A stretch of 64,000 nucleotides of DNA from Arcobacter sp. LC1 (GTDB lineage Bacteria > Campylobacterota > Campylobacteria > Campylobacterales > Arcobacteraceae), in NCBI GenBank assembly GCA_021378565.1, contig JAACJU010000004.1:1-64000 (forward strand), given 5' to 3'. This document shows, in pieces, positions 14,934 to 25,137 of this stretch. The notes under the pieces are model-generated. The model was not told the origin of the DNA. It saw only the letters and a list, made by a program, of their open reading frames with translations, and did no database searches. Position 1 is the first letter of the stretch; each line of letters begins with the position of its first letter. Both the position numbers and the translations under genes were made by a program.

Positions 14934-16236
14934 TACTAAAAATGAAAATTTTAAAGAAGTTTTTAACTCTATAAAAACTAGGGCAAAAAGCGATATAAAC
15001 AATGTAAACGACATCGTAGCTAAATTGATTTTAGAAGTTTGCGAAGAAGGAAACACAGCTTTAAAAAAACATATCTCCACCTTTGATAAATGGAATCCAA
15101 AAAGTGATAATGAGCTTGAAGTTTTGCAAAGTGATATGAAACAAGCTTATGAAAATTTGGAGACTAATCTAAAAAATGCTTTGCATTGCGCTTATGATAG
15201 AATCAAATCTTATCATGAAAAACAAGTTCCAAAATCATGGCTTGATTTTGAAAAAAATGGAAATATTTTAGGACAAAAAATAACTCCAGTCCAAAGAGCA
15301 GGACTTTATATCCCAGGAGGAAAAGCAGCATATCCAAGCTCACTTCTTATGAACGCAATCCCTGCTTTAGTAGCTAAAGTTGAGCAGATTGTTGTTTGTA
15401 CTCCTGCGATAAATGGAAAAGTTAATGAGCTTTTATTAGCAGCTTGTTATCTTTGCAAAATAAAAAAAGTCTATAAAATAGGAGGAGCTAGTGCAATAGC
15501 TGCCCTAGCTTTTGGGACTCAAACTATAAAAAAAGTTGATGTAATCTCAGGGCCTGGAAATATTTTTGTAGCAACTGCTAAAAAACAAGTTTATGGTGAG
15601 GTAAATATTGATATGATAGCAGGACCTAGCGAAATAGGAATACTAAGTGATTCAAGTGCAAACCCTGCTTATCTAGCTATTGATTTACTAAGTCAAGCAG
15701 AACATGATGAGATGGCTTCAGCTTTGATGATAACAACAAGCCAAGAAATAGCTCAAAAAACAGCTAAAGAGCTAGAAGCTAAGCTAGAAAATTTGAAACG
15801 AGAAGATATTGCAAGAGTATCGATACAAGAACGAGGATATATAATCGTTTGTGAAAATGATATGGAATCTGCTGTTAGTCTTATGAATGAGATTGCCCCT
15901 GAGCACTTAGAACTAATGGTTAAAAATCCTTTTGAACTTTTACCTAAAATCAAAAATGCTGGCGCTATATTTTTAGGAGAATTTACTCCTGAGGCTATTG
16001 GAGATTATGTAGCTGGTCCAAATCATACCTTACCAACTGGAGGAACTGCAAAATTTTATTCTCCTTTGGGTGTGGAAAATTTTGTAAAAAAATCTTCTAT
16101 TATTTCTTTTTCAAAAGAGGGCATTGAGGAAGTCGGAGAAGCTTGTATGAGTTTAGCAAGAGCTGAAGGGCTTGAGGCACATGAGAAATCTGTAAAGATC
16201 CGTTTACAAGATAGTATAATATATAAAAAGGCATAG
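14920..16236 (+). CDS. hisD: Histidinol dehydrogenase
   Basis: This 438-residue protein carries the HisD signature blocks in order: VQRAGLYIPGGKAAYPSS, VVCTPAINGK, ISGPGNIFVATAKKQVYG, DMIAGPSEI, the zinc/catalytic QAEHDEMA, and NEIAPEHLEL with PNHTLPT near the end. It oxidises histidinol to histidine with two NAD+, using a zinc ion. Length is normal. ATG 14920 overlaps the end of aroK by 14 bp. The rest of the histidine pathway is not in the window, so the his genes are split. Confidence 0.92.
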   Translation: MRIINTKNENFKEVFNSIKTRAKSDINNVNDIVAKLILEVCEEGNTALKKHISTFDKWNPKSDNELEVLQSDMKQAYENLETNLKNALHCAYDRIKSYHEKQVPKSWLDFEKNGNILGQKITPVQRAGLYIPGGKAAYPSSLLMNAIPALVAKVEQIVVCTPAINGKVNELLLAACYLCKIKKVYKIGGASAIAALAFGTQTIKKVDVISGPGNIFVATAKKQVYGEVNIDMIAGPSEIGILSDSSANPAYLAIDLLSQAEHDEMASALMITTSQEIAQKTAKELEAKLENLKREDIARVSIQERGYIIVCENDMESAVSLMNEIAPEHLELMVKNPFELLPKIKNAGAIFLGEFTPEAIGDYVAGPNHTLPTGGTAKFYSPLGVENFVKKSSIISFSKEGIEEVGEACMSLARAEGLEAHEKSVKIRLQDSIIYKKA

Positions 16237-16239
16237 AAA

Positions 16240-17148
16240 TTGGAAGAATTAGCACAAGTTAAAGAAAAAATAAAAGATTTTATCCTAGAGTTAGAGGACA
16301 AAAAAAGCATAGAATTATTTGATTATCTAGCCTTTGGAAAAATGCTAAGAGCTAAACTAATATTTAAAATTGCAGGATTTAACAAAACAAGTTTAGAACT
16401 TAGTGCAATTATTGAGATGATTCACGCAGCTTCACTGCTTCATGATGATGTTATCGATGAAGCTAACACAAGAAGAGGGCAAGAGTCGATTAACTCAAAA
16501 TATGACAATAAAACAGCTATTATGTTTGGGGATATTTTATACTCAAAAGCTTTTTCAAAACTAGCTTTGCTAAATCAAGAAATAGCGAATATTGTGGCAA
16601 ATGCTGTATCTTTGCTTAGCATGGGAGAATTGCAAGATGTAGAGCTTTCTAAGAAATTTAATAATTCTTATGATTTGTACTTAGAAATGATTTACAATAA
16701 AACAGCTTCTTTGATAGAAGCTAGTGCAAAAAGCGCTGCTATTTTAGCAAAAAAGAATATCCAAAATTTTGCTCTTTATGGCAAAAACCTAGGACTTGCT
16801 TTTCAAATGATTGATGATATTTTAGATATTACTCAAGATAGCCAAACACTTGGAAAACCTGCTTTACTTGATTTTGTTGAAGGCAAGGTTACCGTGCCTT
16901 ATTTGTTTCTTTGGCAAAGACTAGAGGATAAAGAAGATAAAAAAATACTAGAAAACCTTTTTAAAAAACCATTAGAACAAAAAGAGCAAACTTGGATTAA
17001 GCAAAAAATGCAGACAAGCAAAGCACTTGTTGATAGCATAAACTTAGCTAAGAAATTAGGACTTGAAGCAAAAGAAGCTATAAAAGATGAACCAAATGCT
17101 AAGGATTTGGGTGAAATAATTTTAGCTATGATTGATAGGGATTTTTAA
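16240..17148 (+). CDS. ispB: Polyprenyl diphosphate synthase (octaprenyl type)
   Basis: The protein has the first aspartate-rich motif LLHDDVIDEANTRRG at about residues 67-81 and the second, IDDILDITQD, at about 191-200, with GKVTVPYLF after it. These are hallmarks of long-chain trans-prenyl synthases, which build the quinone side chain. At 302 residues it matches Campylobacterota IspB. The start is TTG 16240, 3 bp after hisD and preceded by AAAAAGGC. It is followed directly by hemA and proS, the C. jejuni order. The product chain length cannot be read from sequence. Confidence 0.87.
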   Translation: MEELAQVKEKIKDFILELEDKKSIELFDYLAFGKMLRAKLIFKIAGFNKTSLELSAIIEMIHAASLLHDDVIDEANTRRGQESINSKYDNKTAIMFGDILYSKAFSKLALLNQEIANIVANAVSLLSMGELQDVELSKKFNNSYDLYLEMIYNKTASLIEASAKSAAILAKKNIQNFALYGKNLGLAFQMIDDILDITQDSQTLGKPALLDFVEGKVTVPYLFLWQRLEDKEDKKILENLFKKPLEQKEQTWIKQKMQTSKALVDSINLAKKLGLEAKEAIKDEPNAKDLGEIILAMIDRDF

Positions 17149-18464
17149 TGATTTATTTACTTGTATCATTTACTCACAAAAATACAGATATTTATACAAG
17201 ACAAAAATTAAGCTTCGCAAACGAAGATAAAATAGATACATTTTTGAACAATCTTACAAAAAATGAAAATATTTTAGAAGCAGTTTTGCTTTCAACTTGT
17301 AATAGAATAGAAATAATCACAGCAGTTCACGACAAGCAAGATGCTATTTATTCTATCTTAAAAGAACTCTCAGCTCACTCAGGTTTTATTGAAGAAGAAC
17401 TAAGCTTAAGGGCTGATATTTTTGATTCAAATTCTGCAGTTCACCATCTTTTTTCAGTTGCATCTTCGCTTGATTCTTTGGTTATTGGTGAGACTCAAAT
17501 CGTAGGGCAGTTAAAAGATGCTTTTAAATATTCTATAAACAAAGGATATTGCGCTCAAAATTTAGCTAGAGTTTTTCACTATGCTTTTAAAACAGCAGCC
17601 AAAGTAAGAACAGCTACAAGTCTAGGCACAGGAAGTGTATCAGTTGCTTCAACTGCGGCACTAAAAGCAAAAAAATGCTTTGAAAATAAAGATGTTACAG
17701 GTGTAAAAGCTCTAGTTATTGGAGCAGGGCAGATGGGTGAACTTGCCATAAAACACTTACAAAACCATAATTTTGATATAGTTTTAACAAGCAGAAGCTA
17801 CGAACATGCTCTTGAGCTTGCTAAAAAATTTGATAAAATAACTATTGAAGTAAGAGATTTTAAAGACTTGCCAGACTTGATAAATTCTACCCAAGTATTG
17901 ATGAGCGCCACATCTTCGCAAGTGCCGATTATCACAAAAAATATGTTGCGAGATTTTCCTAAAAAAAGATTTTGGTTTGATATTGCAGTTCCTAAAGATA
18001 TTGAAAATAATCTAAGCTACGATAATTTACAGATTTTTAATGTAGATGATTTGCAAGATATAGTTGATGAAAATATGGCGCTTAGAGCCCAAAATGCAAA
18101 AATAGCTTTTGTAATAGTTAGCACCATGGCAAAAGAATTTTTTATTTGGCTAAAAAGTTTAGGTGTTGAACCTGTCATTAAATATTTACATGAATTAGGA
18201 GAAAATACAATTGAAGAAAAAATCAAAAAAGCTATAAAAAAAGGTTTTATTGACAAAAAAGATGAAGCCAATATCACAAAACTTTGCCAAAATATTATGT
18301 CTGATTTTTTGCATAAACCATCAAAACATTTAAGAATTGTTTCAAAAACTATGGAGGGCGATGTTGCCTTAGGAAGTATTCAAAATATGTTTGGATTAAA
18401 AGAAGATTTGAGTATGATAAATAAATATAAATGCGAACACTCACTAGAAAATTCTATATCTTAG
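17148..18464 (+). CDS. hemA: Glutamyl-tRNA reductase
   Basis: The 438-residue protein has the catalytic cysteine in LSTCNRIE (C51), GETQIVGQLK, the NADPH-binding VIGAGQMGELA, and a C-terminal dimerisation helix region. It reduces glutamyl-tRNA(Glu) to glutamate-1-semialdehyde, the first committed step of haem synthesis by the C5 route. Its ATG overlaps the ispB stop by one base (TAATG), so translation is coupled. It precedes proS by 33 bp. Gene order ispB-hemA-proS is as in C. jejuni. Confidence 0.93.
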   Translation: MIYLLVSFTHKNTDIYTRQKLSFANEDKIDTFLNNLTKNENILEAVLLSTCNRIEIITAVHDKQDAIYSILKELSAHSGFIEEELSLRADIFDSNSAVHHLFSVASSLDSLVIGETQIVGQLKDAFKYSINKGYCAQNLARVFHYAFKTAAKVRTATSLGTGSVSVASTAALKAKKCFENKDVTGVKALVIGAGQMGELAIKHLQNHNFDIVLTSRSYEHALELAKKFDKITIEVRDFKDLPDLINSTQVLMSATSSQVPIITKNMLRDFPKKRFWFDIAVPKDIENNLSYDNLQIFNVDDLQDIVDENMALRAQNAKIAFVIVSTMAKEFFIWLKSLGVEPVIKYLHELGENTIEEKIKKAIKKGFIDKKDEANITKLCQNIMSDFLHKPSKHLRIVSKTMEGDVALGSIQNMFGLKEDLSMINKYKCEHSLENSIS

Positions 18465-18497
18465 AATCATAAAAGATAAAAATACAAAAGGGCAAAA

Positions 18498-20216
18498 ATG
18501 AAATTTAGCAAAACTTTTATACCAACAAGTAAAGAAGCTCCAAAAGATGCAAGTTTAGTTTCTCACCAGTATTTATTAAGAGGTGGCTTTGTGACACAAG
18601 AAGGCGCTGGACTTTACAACTTCTTGCCACTTGGAAAAATAATCTTAGAAAAAATAAAAAAAATCACAAAAGAAGAGCTCGATATTGCAGGGCTTTGCGA
18701 AGTGGAGTTATCTTTTATCACTCCTTATTATTTATGGGAACAAAGTAAAAGAGCTTCTCAAATGGGTCTAGAAATGCTAAAAATCAAAGATAGAAAAAAT
18801 AATGATTTTGTTTTGAGCCCAACAAATGAAGAAGCCATGGTAAACTTACTTAAAAATAGAGTGACTTCTTATAAAGATTTGCCCTTGCATTTATATCAAA
18901 TAAATACAAAATTTAGAGATGAAGCACGACCTAGATTTGGGCTTTTAAGAACTAGAGAATTTTTGATGAAAGACTCTTATTCTTTTCATTCAAGTAAAGA
19001 AGATTTACAAAGAGAATTTGATTTAATGGAGCAAACTTATAAAAAAATCTTTACAAGATTAGGACTTGATTTTAGAATAGTTGCTGCAGATTCAGGTGCA
19101 ATTGGTGGAAGTGGAAGCAAGGAATTTATGGCCTTAGCCAAGGCTGGAGAAGATACTTTGGTAGTTTGCAAAACTTGTGAATACGGTGCAAATATTGAAG
19201 CTGCAAAAAGACAAAAACCAATATTAAAAACAAAAAGCTTTGATGAAGGAAAGATTTTAACTGAAAATAAAACTACTATTGAAGATTTGGCAAATTTTTT
19301 AGAAGTAGAAAAATCTCAATGCATAAAAGCTGTAATTAAAAAAGCAATATATGAAGATTTTAATGAACTTGTAATATTTTTTATAAGTGGAGATTGTGAG
19401 CTTGAAAACACAAAAGCAAGCTCATACTTAGGCGCTTTGGAGCTAGTAACAGCTAGTGAAGAAGAGATTAAGCAGGCCAATCTTGTGGCTGGATATTGCG
19501 GTCCATTTTCTTTGCCAAAGGATATAAAAATTGTTCTTGATGAAGAGTTAAAAGATAGAAAAGATATAATTTGTGGAGCAAATATTAAAGACTATCACTT
19601 AGTTAAAAAAGATTTTTCAAGTCTAAGCGAAGCTAATTTTACTGATTTATTATCTGTAAAAGCTGGAGATAAATGTATAAAATGTGGAAGTGAATTATAT
19701 CATACAAAAGGTATCGAAGCAGGGCATATTTTTCTTTTAGGGGATAAGTATTCAAAAGCTTTAGAAGCAAACTTTCTAGATGAAAATGGAAAGGCCAAAG
19801 CTTTTTTAATGGGAACTTATGGGATAGGAATAAGCAGGTTATTAGCTACAATTATAGAACAAAGTCATGATGATAAAGGTTGCATTTGGACTAGAGCTAC
19901 TGCTCCATATTTTATAGATATTATTGTTTCAAATGCAAAAAAAACAGAAGAGCTTGAAGCTGGGATAAAAATCTACGAAGAGCTTAAAAGTAACGGTGTC
20001 GAAGTTATAATTGACGATAGAAAAAATGCAAGATTTGGTTTTAAAATAAGTGATTTTGAATTAATAGGTTTCCCTTTTGCTTTAATTATTGGTAAAAAAT
20101 TACAAGATGGCTTAGTTGAGTTAATCGATAGAAAAACCCTAAAAAAAGAAGAAATAAATATAAATGAAGTATCAAAAAAAATCATTACCCTTGCAGGTAA
20201 AAATTCCTCTTCCTAG
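18498..20216 (+). CDS. proS: Prolyl-tRNA synthetase, bacterial type with editing domain
   Basis: This 572-residue class II synthetase shows motif 2 (FRDEARPRFGLLRTREFLMKD), the proline-binding TNEE loop (LSPTNEEAM), the INS editing insertion at about 225-385 with the family-typical GYCGPF, motif 3 (GIGISRLLATIIEQ) and a C-terminal anticodon-binding domain (DDRKNARFGFKISDFELIGFP). It charges tRNA(Pro) in the cytoplasm and clears mischarged alanine. Length is normal for the bacterial type. Its end overlaps the next gene by up to 53 bp. Confidence 0.95.
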   Translation: MKFSKTFIPTSKEAPKDASLVSHQYLLRGGFVTQEGAGLYNFLPLGKIILEKIKKITKEELDIAGLCEVELSFITPYYLWEQSKRASQMGLEMLKIKDRKNNDFVLSPTNEEAMVNLLKNRVTSYKDLPLHLYQINTKFRDEARPRFGLLRTREFLMKDSYSFHSSKEDLQREFDLMEQTYKKIFTRLGLDFRIVAADSGAIGGSGSKEFMALAKAGEDTLVVCKTCEYGANIEAAKRQKPILKTKSFDEGKILTENKTTIEDLANFLEVEKSQCIKAVIKKAIYEDFNELVIFFISGDCELENTKASSYLGALELVTASEEEIKQANLVAGYCGPFSLPKDIKIVLDEELKDRKDIICGANIKDYHLVKKDFSSLSEANFTDLLSVKAGDKCIKCGSELYHTKGIEAGHIFLLGDKYSKALEANFLDENGKAKAFLMGTYGIGISRLLATIIEQSHDDKGCIWTRATAPYFIDIIVSNAKKTEELEAGIKIYEELKSNGVEVIIDDRKNARFGFKISDFELIGFPFALIIGKKLQDGLVELIDRKTLKKEEININEVSKKIITLAGKNSSS

Positions 20217-21471
20217 TGATTTAGAAGAAATATTAATATACCTACTAAGCAAGTCTGCTAAAGTTTTTTTAGTAGGCGGTTGCGTAAGAGACTATTTGTT
20301 GGGCATTAAAAATTTAGATTATGATATTGAAGTTTTTAATATTAGTGAAATTGAATTAGAAAAATACCTTAAAAAATTTGGTAGTTTAAGACTACTTGGC
20401 AAGAATTTTGGAGTCTATAAGTTAAGCATTAAAGTGAGCAATAAAGTAAAAACGTATGATTTTTCTTTGCCAAGAACTGAAACAAAAATAGCCAAAGGAC
20501 ATAAAGGCTTTAAGGTTATAACTCACAAAAACTTAAAATTAGAGCAGGCATCTTCAAGAAGAGATTTTACAATAAATGCTCTAATGTATGACTATGAAAA
20601 ACAGCAAATTTTAGATTTTTTTGGTGGGCTAAAAGATTTAGAAAATAAAAATTTAGCCTTTGTAAATGCAAAAAGTTTTTGCGAAGATGCTCTAAGAATT
20701 TATAGGGGTATTGGTTTTTGTGCTAGATTTTCTTTTCATTTAAGTAAAGAAACTAAAACTCTTTGCAAAAGCATAAAAGATGATTTATGTGCCTTACCAA
20801 AAGAGAGAATTTTTGAAGAGTTTAAAAAGTTTTTATTAAAAGCACCAAAGCCAGCTTTGGCTTTTGATTTAATGGATGAGCTTCTTCTTTTGGATTTTTT
20901 CCCTCCTTTAAAAGCCTTGAATGAAAATAAAAAAGCTTGGGAAGAAATGAAAATTACCATAAATAATCTAGCAAATTTAAACGAAGATGATGGAGATAAA
21001 TTATATTTTATTTTAGCAGGAACTTGCCTTTTTTTCTCAGATGAAAAACTTATAAATCAAAAAATATCAAAAGATTTTTTAATACTTTTAACAAATGATA
21101 AAAAGCTTTTAAATAAGGTTTTAGCTCTTGTAAAATTTTACGAAAAACTTGATTTTTTTGGTAATTTAAGTGATAAAGATATAAAAATTTTAGCAAAAAA
21201 AATTAATATAAAAAAGCTTTGTAAATTTCTTGAAAATATATTTTTAAAAGATAATAAAAAATTATTGGATTTTTTAAATAGAGCTAAAACCTTAGGCGTG
21301 CAAAATTATCCCAGAAAAGCTGTGGTTAACGGTAAAGACTTGTTAGCTCTTGGATTTAAGCCTTCAAAAGACTTCAAAAAGATTTTAGATTTTGCTTATG
21401 ATTTACAAATTTCTAAAACTGAAGAGAAAAATATTTTATTAGAATTTGTGAAAAAAGAATTTGCGAAATAG
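20164..21471 (+). CDS. tRNA nucleotidyltransferase / poly(A) polymerase family protein
   Basis: The N-terminal nucleotidyltransferase domain has VGGCVRDYLLG at about 38-48, the metal-binding aspartates in LDYDIEVF, and the RRDFTINALMYD block. RNA-binding helical domains follow (EDALRIYRGIGF, LPKERIFEEF). At 435 residues, this fits a CCA-adding enzyme, which finishes tRNA 3' ends; a poly(A) polymerase cannot be excluded from motifs alone. The ATG at 20164 gives a 53-bp overlap with proS, and an in-frame TTG about 28 bp before the proS stop is an alternative. It is the last gene of the operon, followed by a hairpin shared with putA. Confidence 0.82.
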   Translation: MKYQKKSLPLQVKIPLPSDLEEILIYLLSKSAKVFLVGGCVRDYLLGIKNLDYDIEVFNISEIELEKYLKKFGSLRLLGKNFGVYKLSIKVSNKVKTYDFSLPRTETKIAKGHKGFKVITHKNLKLEQASSRRDFTINALMYDYEKQQILDFFGGLKDLENKNLAFVNAKSFCEDALRIYRGIGFCARFSFHLSKETKTLCKSIKDDLCALPKERIFEEFKKFLLKAPKPALAFDLMDELLLLDFFPPLKALNENKKAWEEMKITINNLANLNEDDGDKLYFILAGTCLFFSDEKLINQKISKDFLILLTNDKKLLNKVLALVKFYEKLDFFGNLSDKDIKILAKKINIKKLCKFLENIFLKDNKKLLDFLNRAKTLGVQNYPRKAVVNGKDLLALGFKPSKDFKKILDFAYDLQISKTEEKNILLEFVKKEFAK

Positions 21472-21516
21472 TAGTTTTTCTTTTATTTATGAAATTATAA
21501 ATTTAAAATTTATATC

Positions 21517-21545
21517 TTAAGAAGCTAGGAAAACCTAGCTCTTAA
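21517..21545. terminator. Bidirectional terminator between the CCA-type gene and putA
   Basis: TTAAGAAGCTAGG / CCTAGCTCTTAA arms with one bulge enclose AAAA, between converging genes. Confidence 0.65.
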
Positions 21546-21547
21546 AA

Positions 21548-24500
21548 TTAAGATTTTTGAAGTTCTCTTGCACTTATGTTTCCATATCTATGATAAGAAT
21601 GTGAAATACTTTGTTCTTGAAAATAGTTTAAAAGTTCAAGTCTACCTTCGCTAAAGACAGGCATTTTGCTCAAATATACTAAATTTTGTGCACAAATTTT
21701 AAACACATTATCTGAAATATCTGAAATATTTGCATAAGTTATTTGTTTATAGCTTGAAAGCTCTGATATAAAATCTTTTTCACTTTGGATTTTTTGAATA
21801 TTACTTCCAAGTATACTAGGCATTTTTGCTAGTATTTCTTCTACTTTTGTTTTTGGCTCTATACTTAGAGTGAATTTAACTTGTGCAACTCTAGCAGCAA
21901 GTATTCTAGCAAGTGCGTTAAAAACACTATCTTTTTTAGTAATTCTTAGTGCTAATTTTTGTCTTTTTAGATATTTAAAATAGTTATCTTCGCCTCGTAC
22001 TTTGCAATAATCTTTTTGAATAGAAAATTCACTTTCATAAGCATCAAAATAAGATTTTAAAGCAATATCAAGTTTAGAAAAATCTGCTTTATATTCTTTA
22101 AAATGCCCTGCTAGGATTTTAAAATCTTTATAAAGCTCTGTATTTTTATAATCTTTTTTACTTGAAATAGTAGGCTCTTTTACTTCTTTAAAGTCCATAA
22201 ATTGAGTTATGTAATTATAATGTCCAACTTTTCGTCCAGCGCCAATCGCACTTTTTCCTATGCCACCAAAAGGTTGTCTTAATACAATAGCTCCAGTTGT
22301 TCCTCTATTTACATATAAGTTTCCAGCTTTTATATGCTCTTTCCAAAGAGAAATTTCTCTTTCATCTAAAGATTCTAGACCAGAAGTTAAACCATATCCT
22401 GTTGCATTTACAAGCTCAATCGCTTCTTCTAAGCTATCAGCTCTCATTACACTTAACATTGGTCCAAAAAGCTCATTCATATGAGTAAAACTTCCATTTT
22501 TTACTCCATATTTAATACTAGGAGTCATCATATAAGGATTTTTTTCCAAAATTTTTGGTTTTAAAGCCCAAGTTTCTCCAGCTTCAAGAGTGCTAACAGC
22601 TTTTTTAAGTTTCGCACCTATCTTAGTTGACATGCAAGTTATAGTATTTTGAGGATTCCAAACACTTCCTTGAGAAAAAGATTTTGCGCAATCAACCAAA
22701 CCATTTTTAAAATCTTTATCTAGATAAACATCTTTTTGCAAAATAAGTAAAGAAGTTGATGAACATTTTTGCCCTAGGTTATCAAAAGCACTATGGCAAA
22801 CGTTTCTAATTGCTTGTTCTTTATCTGCTAAAGATGTGACAATAGTTGCATCTTTTCCACCAGTTTCTGCACTTAGGTGTAAAGAAGCTCTTGTTTTTAA
22901 CATAGCTTTTGCTGTATCTTCTCCACCTGTTAAGACGACAAATTTTACATCTTCGCTTGGGATTAGAGTTTTACCAGCTAAGCTTCCAGAGCAAGGTAAA
23001 AATTGTAAGGTATTTTTAGAAACTCCAGCATCCCAAAAGCATTTGCATAATTCATAAGCGCAAAGTACAGCGCAACTAGAAGGCTTGATAATTGTAGTAT
23101 TTCCTGCTATTAAACTAGCTGCCATTCCGCCTAGTGGAATAGCTAAAGGAAAGTTCCAAGGTGAGACTATAAGTCCTAGCCCTTTTGGTTTCATTTTTAG
23201 ATTTTTATAATTTTCAAAATATCTTAAACTATGTGCATAAAACTCTACAAAGTCAATAGCTTCAGACACTTCTACGTCACTTTGAGTCAAGGTTTTAGAA
23301 ACTTCTAATGCAGCAAAAGCTAAAAGTGTAGCTCTTCTTTCTCGAAGATTAATAGCAACTTTTTTAAAAATTTTATGTTTATTGATTGGGCTCATTTTTG
23401 CCCATTTATCGACATCATCTTTTCCAGCTTTGATAGCTTTTTTTATATCAATTTCACTAGCAAGTCTATATTTTCCTACAATGATTTTTTTCTTTTGGCA
23501 TTTGTCAAAAACGTCAATAGTTTCTCTGCTTCCGCTAAGTTCTTTTCCAGCTATTACTGGACCTATTGTTTTGTATTTTGTATTTGCATTAGGTTCATAA
23601 TCTTTTAATATTTTTTGAGCCCAAGCAATATTTGCTTCAAGAGTAAAATCTGTATCAGGTTCATTTTGAAAAGTTCCTGTATCAAAAGAAGAATTTTTAA
23701 ATCTTGTAAATTTTTCTTTTTGTCTATCTTGTTTTCTTACTACACCTATATAAGATGTTTTTTCATTTTCAAAAGATTTCAAAAATAGTTTTTCTTGTTT
23801 ATTCCAAGAGCTTGAACCAACTGTTAGTCCAAAAGAATGTCTTATAAAGTTTTGCTCAGATGTATTTTCATCAAGTCGTCTTACAAGATAAGCAATAGCG
23901 TTTGTAAACTGTTCTTTTTTAGATGTTGGAGCATACAAAATAACATCTTGAGATAATTCTTTGATAGCTTGTCTTGCTCCATCACTCATGCCTTCTAGCA
24001 TTTCTACGGTATGGAATTGGCTTGTTTTATTATGCTCAGCTAAAACAACAGAAAATGCTTGTTCAAAAAGGTTATGCGAAGCAGTTCCAATATGTACAAA
24101 AGGAGCATTCTTTTTATCAAGCCCAAAGCGAAGCATTCTTTTATAATTTGAATCTGTATCACTTTTATCGCTATATGTTACTAAATCCCAGTGTTTTTGT
24201 GAAGCTTCAGTTTCTTCCATCTCCATATTTGCACCCTTAACAAGTCTTATTTTGATAGGAGTTCCACCATTTTTAACTCTTTTTTTAGCCCAAGTAGTTA
24301 GATTTTTTTGCCAAAGAGAAGAATCTGGTAAATAAGTCTGAAGTACAATTCCCGCGTAAAGGTCTTTAAACTCAGGTTTATCAAGAGTTTTTTTGAAAGT
24401 TTCTATACTTAGGACTAAATCTCTATATTCTTCCATATCAAGATTTATAAACTTATATTTTTTTTCACCTTTATCATCTATAAAGGTATTTTTTTTAGCA

Positions 24501-25126
24501 GCTCTATAAAGTAAAGTTAGTTTATCACTTAAAATCTTAACAGTATTATCAAAATCTAGCGTGTTTATTTGTGAAAAAATAGTAGAAATTTTTATAGAAA
24601 TATAAGTAATATTTTTTTGTTTTAAAGCATCTAAATATTTATTCATTCTTTGTTCTGCTTCATCTTCACCTAGAATTACTTCACCTATTAAATTTACATT
24701 TACTTTGATTTTTTCAGCTTTTCTTTTCTGTAAAAATTCTGAAAAATATTTTTTTTCACCTTTAATGACTACTGTTTTTGTATCATTCCTTATATAAGAA
24801 ATAAACATAGGCACACATAAATTTGGCATAAGCAAAGCAAATCTTTTAAATCCCCATAAAAGTATTTTATCTTTAATGGTAAAAAAATGTGCGTATTTAT
24901 ATTTTTCTAATAAATACAAAATTTGCTCAGCCACTCTTACATTATTTTTACTTCTAAAACTTTGATCCATAAGCTCGATTAATAGCGCTTTATCCTCAGG
25001 ATGTGCTAACATTTTATTCATTTTTACATAAAATTTTTTGTCAAATGCACTTGTTAATTCGTTTGCTCTATTTTGCCACTTTTTCGCGAGGGCTATTGCC
25101 TCTTTTTGTAAAACTTTATCTTCCAT
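21548..25126 (-). CDS. putA: Bifunctional proline dehydrogenase / delta-1-pyrroline-5-carboxylate dehydrogenase
   Basis: The 1192-residue protein starts with a helical segment and a PRODH barrel (RLVKGANMEME; LRFGLDKKNAPF). A P5C dehydrogenase of the aldehyde dehydrogenase fold follows (GLIVSPWNFPLAI, SAETGGKDA, catalytic cysteine in GQKCSS near residue 788, ELFGPMLSV). Residues about 1000-1192 are a less conserved tail. There is no ribbon-helix-helix domain at the N-terminus, so it should not repress its own gene as E. coli PutA does. It oxidises proline to glutamate at the inner membrane, feeding quinones. It is the last gene of the liv operon, 11 bp after livF, with a strong AGGAGAGG ribosome site. 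Confidence 0.93.
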   Translation of the reverse strand: MEDKVLQKEAIALAKKWQNRANELTSAFDKKFYVKMNKMLAHPEDKALLIELMDQSFRSKNNVRVAEQILYLLEKYKYAHFFTIKDKILLWGFKRFALLMPNLCVPMFISYIRNDTKTVVIKGEKKYFSEFLQKRKAEKIKVNVNLIGEVILGEDEAEQRMNKYLDALKQKNITYISIKISTIFSQINTLDFDNTVKILSDKLTLLYRAAKKNTFIDDKGEKKYKFINLDMEEYRDLVLSIETFKKTLDKPEFKDLYAGIVLQTYLPDSSLWQKNLTTWAKKRVKNGGTPIKIRLVKGANMEMEETEASQKHWDLVTYSDKSDTDSNYKRMLRFGLDKKNAPFVHIGTASHNLFEQAFSVVLAEHNKTSQFHTVEMLEGMSDGARQAIKELSQDVILYAPTSKKEQFTNAIAYLVRRLDENTSEQNFIRHSFGLTVGSSSWNKQEKLFLKSFENEKTSYIGVVRKQDRQKEKFTRFKNSSFDTGTFQNEPDTDFTLEANIAWAQKILKDYEPNANTKYKTIGPVIAGKELSGSRETIDVFDKCQKKKIIVGKYRLASEIDIKKAIKAGKDDVDKWAKMSPINKHKIFKKVAINLRERRATLLAFAALEVSKTLTQSDVEVSEAIDFVEFYAHSLRYFENYKNLKMKPKGLGLIVSPWNFPLAIPLGGMAASLIAGNTTIIKPSSCAVLCAYELCKCFWDAGVSKNTLQFLPCSGSLAGKTLIPSEDVKFVVLTGGEDTAKAMLKTRASLHLSAETGGKDATIVTSLADKEQAIRNVCHSAFDNLGQKCSSTSLLILQKDVYLDKDFKNGLVDCAKSFSQGSVWNPQNTITCMSTKIGAKLKKAVSTLEAGETWALKPKILEKNPYMMTPSIKYGVKNGSFTHMNELFGPMLSVMRADSLEEAIELVNATGYGLTSGLESLDEREISLWKEHIKAGNLYVNRGTTGAIVLRQPFGGIGKSAIGAGRKVGHYNYITQFMDFKEVKEPTISSKKDYKNTELYKDFKILAGHFKEYKADFSKLDIALKSYFDAYESEFSIQKDYCKVRGEDNYFKYLKRQKLALRITKKDSVFNALARILAARVAQVKFTLSIEPKTKVEEILAKMPSILGSNIQKIQSEKDFISELSSYKQITYANISDISDNVFKICAQNLVYLSKMPVFSEGRLELLNYFQEQSISHSYHRYGNISARELQKS

Positions 25127-25137
25127 ATTTCCTCTCC